The notes under the pieces were generated by a model. That model did not search any database. It saw only the letters and a program-made list of their open reading frames with translations, and was not told where the DNA came from. Of a stretch of 64,000 nt of DNA, positions 1 to 6,027 are shown in pieces (position 1 is the stretch's first letter; each line of letters starts with the position of its first letter). Position numbers and translations under genes: made by a program. The DNA comes from Candidatus Ancaeobacter aquaticus (GTDB lineage: Bacteria; Auribacterota; Ancaeobacteria; Ancaeobacterales; Ancaeobacteraceae): assembly GCA_030765405.1 (NCBI GenBank), contig JAVCCP010000067.1, forward strand, positions 24,001-88,000, in the 5' to 3' direction.

Positions 1-30
1 AAATCGATCAACAATGAACGAAGATGATTT

Positions 31-146
31 TCCCGGTGATTATAGTAGAGGGGACACACCCGTTTCCATTCCGAACACGACCGTTAAGCCCTCTTACGCC
101 GATGGTACTAACCTGCGCGGTTGGGAGAGTAGGAAGTTGCCGGGTT
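31..146 (+). rRNA. rrf: 5S ribosomal RNA
   Basis: The 5' CCCGG near 32 pairs with CCGGG near 140 to form the terminal helix. The internal blocks TTCCGAACACG and CGCCGATGGTACT, and the GAGAGTAGG segment near the 3' end, match the conserved 5S core. Length is about 115 nt, normal for bacterial 5S. A rho-independent terminator follows immediately, so this is the end of a ribosomal operon whose 16S and 23S genes would lie upstream of the window. The exact ends are good to a few bases. Confidence 0.93.
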
Positions 147-152
147 AAATTT

Positions 153-188
153 AAAAGACCCTGAGAGTGATCTCAGGGTCTTTTTTTT
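153..188 (+). terminator. rho-independent terminator of the rRNA operon
   Basis: A perfect stem is formed by AAGACCCTGAGA and TCTCAGGGTCTT around a GTGA tetraloop, followed directly by a run of eight T. It sits 7 bp after the 5S rRNA. Confidence 0.95.
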
Positions 189-193
189 GGTCT

Positions 194-217
194 TTTTAGG
201 TTGATTTCAACCTAAAA
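194..217. repeat. 11-bp palindrome with 2-nt loop
   Basis: TTTTAGGTTGA (194-204) is perfectly complementary to TCAACCTAAAA (207-217). It lies just past the rRNA terminator. It could be a second back-up terminator read from the opposite strand, or a protein-binding dyad. Nothing further in the sequence decides between these. Confidence 0.6.
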
Positions 218-317
218 GTAAATATTACTTATACAAACTGTACAAGTTTATCGGTTCATTCGTAAATAACTTGGAGTATTTTATATAAGAGTTTGCTGTG
301 TAGGAATAAATAAAAAA

Positions 318-386
318 GCATCGATTACCATTAAAAGCCTGATAAAATTGATTTGGAAAAAGAACTAATCAGGAGGCAACCGATGC
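318..386 (+). promoter_or_regulatory. nested inverted repeats that would mask an RBS and start codon
   Basis: GCATCG (318-323) pairs with CGATGC (381-386), and inside it CCTGAT (338-343) pairs with ATCAGG (368-373). The right arms include the first bases of the Shine-Dalgarno AGGAGG (371-376) and the ATG at 383. In RNA this fold would hide translation initiation of the short ORF downstream. Such masking is known for some transposase genes (IS200, IS10). Here it is inferred from complementarity only. Confidence 0.35.
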
Positions 387-571
387 GAAAGTATATTATC
401 AAGAAAATACTAAATATTCCAAAATACAAAGTAACGGAAGTAATTCTTTTGAAGTGGGGAAAGATTCATGTACAGGTAGAACCGTATAAAAAGAAGAAAG
501 CTTTTGGAACGTATACATGTGCAAAGATGAGGACGGGGATTAAAATAATTAATTCCCTCCTACTCTATTAA
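383..571 (+). pseudogene. short ORF, possible decayed transposase N-terminus
   Basis: This 62-codon ORF starts at ATG 383 behind a strong AGGAGG six bases upstream. An in-frame ATG at 353 has no ribosome site. The protein begins MRKYIIKKILNIPKYKV and is very basic (KKKK run), and its pattern of a short basic head followed by hydrophobic strand-like segments recalls the N-terminus of ISL3-type transposases. The CxxC zinc pair expected there is not intact and the frame ends early. No terminal inverted repeats were found around it. It is best treated as a broken mobile-element remnant; a genuine small protein cannot be excluded. The stretch 572-664 holds nothing recognisable. Confidence 0.3.
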
Positions 572-664
572 TGATGAATAATATGTAGTAAAGTTTGATA
601 TATTCTAATCTGGGAATATTTAGTTCACTGTATAATGTGGGGCAAAAAAGAATGATGCCTGCTT

Positions 665-1213
665 CTAATTCTGTGGTTTCTCGTAATCATATATCCTAAT
701 CGCTCCGGTGGTTGTTGTAGTAACAGTATAGCAAGAATCTCCACTTTTATTTTTAATCCATATTGAACAACCATTCATGCTTCCGGATGAGCTTACGGTT
801 ATTTGGGTTATTGCACCGCTCGTTGTTATTTCGAGTTGTCCGGGGAGAGTATAATCACTTACATTTTGTATTGCATCTGATTTTACATCACCTGCCTCGG
901 CTACTTCTTGATCTCTGCGTGCTATTGCATCTGTATCGCTAACAAATGGATTGTCTGGATCGGTATCGATATAGTCATAAGTTGATATTTTAGACTGAAT
1001 GGGGTCGATTATGATGCTGAATTTTCTATTGTAATTTATTGCAAGTGATTTTGCGTTCTTAATATAGCTTGAGATTGACTCAGAGGAGCTTTTTAACAAA
1101 AGTTTTGTCTGAAAGTTCCGGTAAAATGGTGCGGTAATAAGGAATAAGACAGCAATGATCCCAATCACTGCTACAAGCTCAATGAGTGTCACTCCGCTAT
1201 TTTTTTTCTTCAT
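665..1213 (-). CDS. type IV pilin / pseudopilin, GspH/FimT-like
   Basis: This 182-residue protein has a class III prepilin leader: short basic MKKKNSG, prepilin peptidase cleavage after Gly7, then VTLIE with Glu at mature position 5, then an unbroken hydrophobic helix to about residue 30. Mature residue 1 is Val instead of the usual Phe. After the helix, KSSSESISSYIKNAKSLAI resembles the GspH/FimT minor-pseudopilin class. The tail is strand- and Thr-rich (SGSMNGCSIWIKN). It would be assembled at the inner membrane into a type II secretion pseudopilus or type IV pilus tip. It is the third gene of a minus-strand trio; a GGAAGGA ribosome site precedes its ATG at 1213. No assembly ATPase or secretin is in the window. 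Confidence 0.75.
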   Translation of the reverse strand: MKKKNSGVTLIELVAVIGIIAVLFLITAPFYRNFQTKLLLKSSSESISSYIKNAKSLAINYNRKFSIIIDPIQSKISTYDYIDTDPDNPFVSDTDAIARRDQEVAEAGDVKSDAIQNVSDYTLPGQLEITTSGAITQITVSSSGSMNGCSIWIKNKSGDSCYTVTTTTTGAIRIYDYEKPQN

Positions 1214-1225
1214 AAGTGTTCCTTC

Positions 1226-1260
1226 CAGTCTGTGGTCAGTGGTCTGGTGTCTCTGGTCTG
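1226..1260. repeat. heptamer array, 5 units (TGGTCTG type)
   Basis: Exactly five consecutive 7-bp units: CAGTCTG, TGGTCAG, TGGTCTG, GTGTCTC and TGGTCTG. They fill most of the 53-bp gap between two pilin genes. A sixth, weaker unit runs into the stop codon of the neighbouring gene. Confidence 0.8.
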
Positions 1261-1266
1261 AATTGT

Positions 1267-1704
1267 CTATTGCGCACTCGTAATATCGTCACTATCACCG
1301 GCAGTTGCATTTGGCCCGGATGACTCTATGCTTATCGTTTCAGTCTCGTTATCAGGATCAATAATAAGTACGTATATATATGGTTTTCCCCACGCGTCTA
1401 CAACCTTATTATTTTCAATATCTTTAGTTTTGAAGGAAAGGTACGGCTTTTTTGTGAAGGGGCTCTCAGACTCTAGGGCGATTACAAGATTAGCGTTACT
1501 GCTTGCAGGATAGGTGCCCCATTCGGCATTATACAAGTCAGCAGCAGCAGTAAGTCTCGCGATATCACTTTTTGCTTTTGCCGTTTTACTTTTTGAATAC
1601 ATTGAATGCATTACGGGGATAGTGATACCTGCAATGAGTGCTATAATAAATAACACTGCGAGAATTTCTACAAGAGTGAATCCATTTTTTGATCTAGAAA
1701 TCAT
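1267..1704 (-). CDS. type II secretion major pseudopilin-like protein (GspG-like)
   Basis: A 145-residue protein. The prepilin leader MISRSKNG is followed by mature FTLVE (Phe1, Glu5) and a hydrophobic N-terminal helix to about residue 33. The C-terminal half has the GspG signature: DIARLTAAADLYNAEWGTYP (helix plus Tyr-Pro turn) and then DAWGKPYIYV, equivalent to the DPWGNPY block of GspG, and an acidic Asp-rich tail (GDSDD) as in the calcium site of GspG. It would form the pseudopilus core in the periplasm. The ATG lies 6 bp after the stop of the upstream pilin gene and has no good ribosome site, so translation is probably coupled. Confidence 0.82.
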   Translation of the reverse strand: MISRSKNGFTLVEILAVLFIIALIAGITIPVMHSMYSKSKTAKAKSDIARLTAAADLYNAEWGTYPASSNANLVIALESESPFTKKPYLSFKTKDIENNKVVDAWGKPYIYVLIIDPDNETETISIESSGPNATAGDSDDITSAQ

Positions 1705-1710
1705 AGAGGA

Positions 1711-2199
1711 CTACCAGTTATACACATCGTCAGTGCCACCCTGATTATTGGTGCCATTAGGTCCAAAAGAATGAATATAAAAATCACGATTAGGGATATT
1801 AGTGGGATCGGGATTAGTGAGTGTATAAATATATGCATTACTCCAAGGGTCATCGAATCGAACGCCTGTAAGATTTTTTTGTTTAAACTCCATGTAGGGC
1901 CCATACGTTACGTCAGTTGCTGCTGGAGTCAAATTTATACTTCCGTCAGCATTTTTACCTATTGGTTCACCAAGATAGTCTGCTAAATCGTTTGGATTTG
2001 TGGCCGTTGGATATAATCCAAAATCCGCCTCAAGCATTTTAAGGGCTACACACAATGATTCAATATCAGCCTGCGCACGTGCAGATTTTGCTTTTTTTCT
2101 AACAACCCCCACTGAAGGAATAAGTATTCCCGCTAAGATAATCACTATCGCGATTACTGCAAGGAGTTCAAGTAATGTGAATCCGTTATTTCTTTTCAT
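1711..2199 (-). CDS. type II secretion major pseudopilin-like protein (GspG-like)
   Basis: A 162-residue paralogue of the next gene. It has leader MKRNNG, mature FTLLE, and a hydrophobic helix to about residue 28. DIESLCVALKMLEADFGLYP matches the GspG helix-turn. DPWSNAYIYTL matches the DPWGNPY block, and SFGPNGTNNQGGTDDVYNW is the Gly/Asp-rich end where GspG binds calcium. It is the first gene of the minus-strand trio. Its ATG has no Shine-Dalgarno; TATTAT lies a few bases upstream on the same strand, so a leaderless message is possible. Two adjacent GspG-like genes suggest a specialised pseudopilus or duplicated subunits. Confidence 0.82.
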   Translation of the reverse strand: MKRNNGFTLLELLAVIAIVIILAGILIPSVGVVRKKAKSARAQADIESLCVALKMLEADFGLYPTATNPNDLADYLGEPIGKNADGSINLTPAATDVTYGPYMEFKQKNLTGVRFDDPWSNAYIYTLTNPDPTNIPNRDFYIHSFGPNGTNNQGGTDDVYNW

Positions 2200-2274
2200 A
2201 TATACATAATATCAATAAATAAATAAAAAAGATATAAAATTATGATGATAATTGTAATGGGGGGAGGTGATCGG

Positions 2275-2316
2275 TTTGGAGTCTTTGGTCTGGGGCTCTG
2301 CCTGTTGTCTCTTGTC
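2275..2316. repeat. heptamer array, about 6 units (TCTTTGG type)
   Basis: Seven-bp units such as TTTGGAG, TCTTTGG, TCTGGGG and TCTTGTC fill the gap between the pilin genes and the phosphatase gene. The motif is related to the TGGTCTG array 1 kb to the left, but is more degraded. Confidence 0.6.
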
Positions 2317-2322
2317 TGTTTT

Positions 2323-3240
2323 TTAGGAGTTCTTAGTAGCGTCAACAAGTATACCGAAGAGTATGCCCCGGTCACTTACCGTAACTTTATCTATAGAAAA
2401 GTAATTCATGAGAGCATCTAATATGTACAAACCCGGCACAATAATATCAGCACGTTTAGAGGAAAGACCGATCACTTTTTTTCGTTCGCTGAGTTTCATG
2501 AACATAAGAGCATCTGTGATGTTGGTGATAGTGTTTCGTGTAATCTTTAAGCCATGAACTGAATCATGATCATATTGTTCTAACATGAGTTTAATAGCTG
2601 CAAGTGTTGTTATTGTTCCACCAGCACAAATAATATGTCGGGGCGGTACTTTTTGTAAGTCAGAAGGTATATTTGTCGCGATATAGTTCTTAATATATGT
2701 ATCCATACGTTTATATTCTGAATATTTTGGAGGATTGCAAAAAAGGAATTTTTCTTTCAGTCTTACCGCGCCGATATCAAAGCTATGTGTAATAAGCTTT
2801 TTTTTGTTCCGGATAATGCATTCAGTGCTCCCACCTCCAATATCTACAATAAGACTGTGTGGGGATACTTTTAGCGAATGAGATACTCCTAAGTGTACGA
2901 GCAGTGCTTCTTCTGTGCCGCTAATAATACGTATCGGAGTTTTTATCGAGCGTGAGACTGAGGTAATAAATTCTATACCATTTTCTGCATCCCTTAAAGC
3001 ACTGGTAGCGATGATAGTTGTTTTATCAGATTCATACCGCTTACATATACGCATATATTCTTTTATGACGGATACACTTTTATCTGCATGTGATAACGAG
3101 ATCTTTTTTGAACGATGGAGATTTTTGCCTATCCTTGTTATTGTGCCGCCTTGCTCAAGAATAGAGAACGACTGGTTTTCGTAACGGGCGATCATGTAAC
3201 GAATAGAATTTGTCCCAACATCAATTGCTGATAAGATCAT
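2323..3240 (-). CDS. Ppx/GppA-family exopolyphosphatase / pppGpp phosphohydrolase
   Basis: A protein of 305 residues in the actin/ASKHA-like fold. The N-terminal phosphate-1 loop is [12 protein letters not shown] (residues 6-17) and the phosphate-2 loop is [11 protein letters not shown] near residue 138. [13 protein letters not shown] and [12 protein letters not shown] are also diagnostic of the family. The length fits the short two-domain form without the C-terminal HD domain of E. coli Ppx. Family members hydrolyse inorganic polyphosphate or convert pppGpp to ppGpp in the cytoplasm, and sequence alone does not separate the two. ATG at 3240 is preferred over GTG at 3246 because GGAG lies five bases before it. 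Transcribed away from tatA. Confidence 0.85.
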   Translation of the reverse strand: MILSAIDVGTNSIRYMIARYENQSFSILEQGGTITRIGKNLHRSKKISLSHADKSVSVIKEYMRICKRYESDKTTIIATSALRDAENGIEFITSVSRSIKTPIRIISGTEEALLVHLGVSHSLKVSPHSLIVDIGGGSTECIIRNKKKLITHSFDIGAVRLKEKFLFCNPPKYSEYKRMDTYIKNYIATNIPSDLQKVPPRHIICAGGTITTLAAIKLMLEQYDHDSVHGLKITRNTITNITDALMFMKLSERKKVIGLSSKRADIIVPGLYILDALMNYFSIDKVTVSDRGILFGILVDATKNS

Positions 3241-3271
3241 ATACACTCCGTTTTAGGTGCTCACATTTTGT

Positions 3272-3292
3272 TCGTGCCTCGTGTTTCGCGCT
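3272..3292. repeat. heptamer array, 3 units (TCGTGCC type)
   Basis: TCGTGCC, TCGTGTT and TCGCGCT in strict 7-bp register in the divergent gap between the phosphatase gene and tatA. The same TCGTG core recurs at 52599. Confidence 0.6.
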
Positions 3293-3315
3293 TGAACTGA
3301 AATCATTTAAAAAAT

Positions 3316-3350
3316 ACGAATCACGAACCACGAATCACGAACCACGAATT
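3316..3350. repeat. heptamer array, 5 units (ACGAATC type)
   Basis: Five consecutive 7-bp units alternating ACGAATC and ACGAACC and ending ACGAATT, 35 bp in total. It lies 72 bp upstream of tatA. It is the cleanest array in the window. Confidence 0.92.
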
Positions 3351-3422
3351 TATTTGCTGTATGCAATATATAATGATAATATAAATCGCATAAATATAAA
3401 ATCAAAAAAAGGGGGGTATGTA

Positions 3423-3656
3423 ATGCCTAGCTGGATCGGTCTTCCTGAACTTATTGTAATTCTCGTAATAATACTTTTATTGTTTGGCGCAAAAAAACTA
3501 CCTGATATGGCACGGTCAATAGGAAAAAGCGTAAAAGAATTTAAGAAATCTGTAAGCGACATTACCGATGATGAAAAGGAAAACAAATCTTCGGGTGCTG
3601 AAAAGAAAGAAGATAGTTCTCAAAAAGAGGAGCCTCGTCAGGAAAATAAAGGATGA
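3423..3656 (+). CDS. tatA: Sec-independent translocase protein TatA
   Basis: A 77-residue protein. A single N-terminal membrane segment ([15 protein letters not shown]) is followed by the conserved Phe-Gly hinge and the amphipathic helix [20 protein letters not shown] charged, Lys/Glu-rich disordered tail ends the protein. This is the standard TatA/E layout. TatA oligomerises in the inner membrane to form the pore for folded proteins with twin-arginine signals. The ATG at 3423 follows a GGGGGG ribosome site. The upstream in-frame extension to 3210 runs through repeat DNA and is rejected. tatC follows after one base, so the two are co-translated. A TATAAT at 3369-3374 could be its -10 box, without a clear -35. 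Confidence 0.93.
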   Translation: MPSWIGLPELIVILVIILLLFGAKKLPDMARSIGKSVKEFKKSVSDITDDEKENKSSGAEKKEDSSQKEEPRQENKG

Positions 3657-3657
3657 A

Positions 3658-4458
3658 ATGGCCACTTCGACTGAAAAAGCATTTATTGATCACTTAGAGG
3701 AATTGCGATTAGTTATTATTAAAAGTGTAGCTGTTTTTCTTATATTGACCGCACTCGGTTTTATGCTTGCACCTTCCATTATTCGTTGGCTTGTATATCC
3801 ATTACAGCACGTTTTGGCTGCGGTTGGAAGCACTATTAGCCCCGAAAGTATTTTAAGGACACTTCGGCCAACAGGCGGTTTTCTTGTGGGGCTTAAAGCT
3901 GCGTTTCTTTTTGGTATTGTGCTTTCTCTTCCGGTCATTCTCTATTTTTTTGGCTCATTTCTTATTCCTGGTTTGACGAAAAAGGAGAGAAAGGTTATCA
4001 TTCCCGCTTTCTCCGCGAGTTTTTTTTTGTTTTGTATCGGAGCGGCTTTTTGTTATTTTGTTATTCTGCCGTTTGCATTAAAGTTTTTTTGGGGATACAC
4101 TGAGCGTTTAGGTATACGGAATGAGTGGATCATTGAAAATTATGTATCTTTTGTTGTGCAGTTTTTAGTGGCATTTGGGCTTGTATTTGAAATACCCTGC
4201 ATTGTGCTGGCACTCGTTAAAGTGGGTGTCCTGTCACATGCGGTTTTGCGAAAGAGTAGGAAATATGCGATAGTTGGCGTGTTTGTTTTAGCGGCGGCAA
4301 TTACTCCTACACCGGATATTATAACTCAGATTGTTGTGGCACTACCGATGTATCTCCTGTTTGAGTTTTGTGTCTGGACAGCTAAAATCTTTGAAAGAAA
4401 AAAAACGGTTAAAGATGACGAAAACACAGAATTTGGCGATAAAGATTTAATGGGCTAA
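3658..4458 (+). CDS. tatC: Sec-independent translocase protein TatC
   Basis: A 266-residue polytopic membrane protein, the twin-arginine signal receptor of the Tat system. FIDHLEELRLVIIKSV at the N-terminus contains the conserved HLEELR block. About six hydrophobic segments follow. Near the C-terminus, ITPTPDIITQIVVALPMYLLFEF matches the TPPDP...LYE block of TatC. ATG 3658 is chosen because it lies one base after the tatA stop and gives the normal TatC N-terminus; the frame is open further upstream but overlaps tatA. No tatB is seen, so this is a minimal TatAC system. Confidence 0.95.
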   Translation: MATSTEKAFIDHLEELRLVIIKSVAVFLILTALGFMLAPSIIRWLVYPLQHVLAAVGSTISPESILRTLRPTGGFLVGLKAAFLFGIVLSLPVILYFFGSFLIPGLTKKERKVIIPAFSASFFLFCIGAAFCYFVILPFALKFFWGYTERLGIRNEWIIENYVSFVVQFLVAFGLVFEIPCIVLALVKVGVLSHAVLRKSRKYAIVGVFVLAAAITPTPDIITQIVVALPMYLLFEFCVWTAKIFERKKTVKDDENTEFGDKDLMG

Positions 4459-4556
4459 CTCGTGATTTGTGGATCGTGGATAGTGAATCGATGGTGGTTA
4501 GCATATAGCGTTAATATTTCATTGCGCGATTAACGAAATACGAGTTACGAATAACG
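4459..4556. repeat. heptamer array, 14 units, filling the tatC-tRNA gap
   Basis: 98 bp that parse as 14 consecutive heptamers starting on the first base after the tatC stop codon: CTCGTGA, TTTGTGG, ATCGTGG, ATAGTGA and so on, drifting to ATTAACG, AAATACG, AGTTACG and AATAACG at the right end. The right end is almost the same motif as the ACGAATC array upstream of tatA. The middle units are degenerate. Confidence 0.75.
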
Positions 4557-4563
4557 GCTTTAT

Positions 4564-4636
4564 GGGGGTGTAGCTCAGCTGGGAGAGCACAACGTTCGCA
4601 ACGTTGGGGTCACGGGTTCGAATCCCGTCACCTCCA
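4564..4636 (+). tRNA. tRNA-Ala (anticodon CGC)
   Basis: A complete cloverleaf. The acceptor is GGGGGTG/CACCTCC with a G3-U70 wobble, the identity element for alanyl-tRNA synthetase. The D arm is GCTC/GAGC, the anticodon stem CAACG/CGTTG with loop TTCGCAA (anticodon CGC), and the T arm ACGGG/CCCGT with TTCGAAT. The discriminator is A and CCA is not encoded. It decodes GCG. Confidence 0.97.
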
Positions 4637-4749
4637 TAACATGTGCTGTGTTTTAGGTTTTGAGTGATGGTGTTCTTTTCGAAGGACCAAGAACAATAAA
4701 GGATCTAGATGTTTGGTTCTCTGTTCTGGATGGTGGGATATTTATCTAT

Positions 4750-4777
4750 GAACGATGAACAATAAACGATAAACGAC
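4750..4777. repeat. heptamer array, 4 units (GAACGAT type)
   Basis: GAACGAT, GAACAAT, AAACGAT and AAACGAC in exact 7-bp register, ending 13 bp before the ATG of the epimerase-family gene. The rest of the tRNA-to-gene gap (4637-4749) contains only weaker TGG/TTCT heptamer-like sequence. Confidence 0.85.
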
Positions 4778-4790
4778 ATTAGGGGGAATA

Positions 4791-5747
4791 ATGAGGAAAA
4801 AAACGTGTGTTGTAACAGGTGGTGCAGGATTTCTGGGTTCTCATTTATGTGAATATTTGCTTCAGAAGGATTATCGGGTCATAGTTCTGGATAATTTTAT
4901 TACCGGCAACCCAAAGAATATTGAGCACTTGAAGAAACACCCCCATTTTGAGTTTAAGAGACGAGATGTTACTGAAAATATCAAAATTGACGGAAAAGTT
5001 GACATAATATTTCATTTTGCTTCTCCGGCAAGTCCCGTAGATTACCTTGAACTTCCCATACAGACCTTAAAAGTCGGATCACTTGGGACTTATAGAGCTC
5101 TGGGATTAGCAAAAGCGAAGAATGCCCGTTTTTTATTGGCATCGACATCCGAAGTTTATGGAGATCCTTTGGTGCATCCTCAACCGGAAGACTATTGGGG
5201 AAACGTTAATCCTATTGGCCCACGAGGTGTCTACGATGAGGCAAAGAGATTTGCAGAAGCAATAACAATGGCATATCACCGCACACATAACGTTGATACA
5301 AAAATAGTAAGGATATTTAATACTTACGGTGAACGCATGCGGCTCAATGACGGGAGAGTTGTTCCAAACTTCATGTGTCAGGCGCTAAAGGGTAAGCCTA
5401 TTACCGTATATGGTGATGGGGAACAGACACGGAGCTTTTGTTATGTGTCAGATCTTATTGAAGGGATTTATCGACTTGCGATGAGCGATATAAATGATCC
5501 TGTTAACATTGGTAATCCGGACGAATATTCGATTTTAGAATTTGCTCAAAAGATAAAAGCTCTTGTTGGTGCAAAAAGTAAGATCATCTATAAGCCATTA
5601 CCAAAAGACGATCCTCGTATACGTCAGCCGAATATCAAAAAAGCGAAGAAACTGCTTAGGTGGACTCCAAAAGTGACGTTAGATGAGGGACTTAAGAGAA
5701 CCGTAGACTGGTTTCATGCACAATTATACAAGAATAAATCGAAATAA
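4791..5747 (+). CDS. UDP-glucuronate decarboxylase (UDP-xylose synthase)
   Basis: A 318-residue extended short-chain dehydrogenase. The NAD-binding loop is [15 protein letters not shown] (from Thr9). STSEVYGDP holds the catalytic Ser/Thr, and Tyr148 with Lys152 form the YxxxK pair in [16 protein letters not shown] and [19 protein letters not shown] are diagnostic of the UXS branch of the epimerase/dehydratase family. It converts UDP-glucuronate to UDP-xylose for envelope polysaccharide in the cytoplasm. AGGGGG lies upstream of ATG 4791. It is probably functionally linked to envelope sugar synthesis, but no glycan operon surrounds it. Confidence 0.9.
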   Translation: MRKKTCVVTGGAGFLGSHLCEYLLQKDYRVIVLDNFITGNPKNIEHLKKHPHFEFKRRDVTENIKIDGKVDIIFHFASPASPVDYLELPIQTLKVGSLGTYRALGLAKAKNARFLLASTSEVYGDPLVHPQPEDYWGNVNPIGPRGVYDEAKRFAEAITMAYHRTHNVDTKIVRIFNTYGERMRLNDGRVVPNFMCQALKGKPITVYGDGEQTRSFCYVSDLIEGIYRLAMSDINDPVNIGNPDEYSILEFAQKIKALVGAKSKIIYKPLPKDDPRIRQPNIKKAKKLLRWTPKVTLDEGLKRTVDWFHAQLYKNKSK

Positions 5748-5772
5748 TTGTACGCCTCATATTCTTCAATTT

Positions 5773-5883
5773 AGGTCTTTTTAGTTAAATGAGTGCTATG
5801 TTTCTAAATTCCGCACTTTAACAAGATGTTGTCCAAAGACCTCAAAAAATTTTACCAACAATGTTTTTTACGAAAAAAGACCT
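5773..5883. promoter_or_regulatory. repeated AAAGACCT boxes upstream of the giant-gene promoter
   Basis: AAAGACCT occurs at 5835-5842 and 5876-5883 (direct copies, 41 bp apart, close to four helical turns). An inverted copy, AGGTCTTT, lies at 5773-5780. The last copy ends 7 bp before the -35 box. Position and phasing suggest sites for a regulator of the giant gene. The inverted pair could also form a long hairpin. No protein is known to bind here. Confidence 0.4.
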
Positions 5884-5890
5884 TGAGCCC

Positions 5891-5919
5891 TTGACAAACG
5901 CTCACTTATGTTCTATAAT
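5891..5919 (+). promoter_or_regulatory. perfect-consensus sigma70 promoter for the giant gene
   Basis: TTGACA (5891-5896) and TATAAT (5914-5919) are separated by exactly 17 bp. Transcription should start near 5926, giving a leader of about 100 nt. An inverted repeat CTCACT (5901-5906)/AGTGAG (5933-5938) encloses the -10 box and could be an operator. It is the only perfect consensus promoter I found in the window. Confidence 0.88.
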
Positions 5920-6027
5920 GTGTTCATTGATTAGTGAGTTATGAAAATTTATAATCAAAAAACTTATTATAAGTACGGAAGTACAAAAGTTATATACATA
6001 CTTCAAGTCATAGATTAAGAGGTGTAA

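Noticed and set aside
3210-3422. N-terminal extension of TatA
   Set aside because: The in-frame extension reads through heptamer arrays and gives an N-terminus unknown in TatA. ATG 3423 has a G-rich ribosome site and the normal length.
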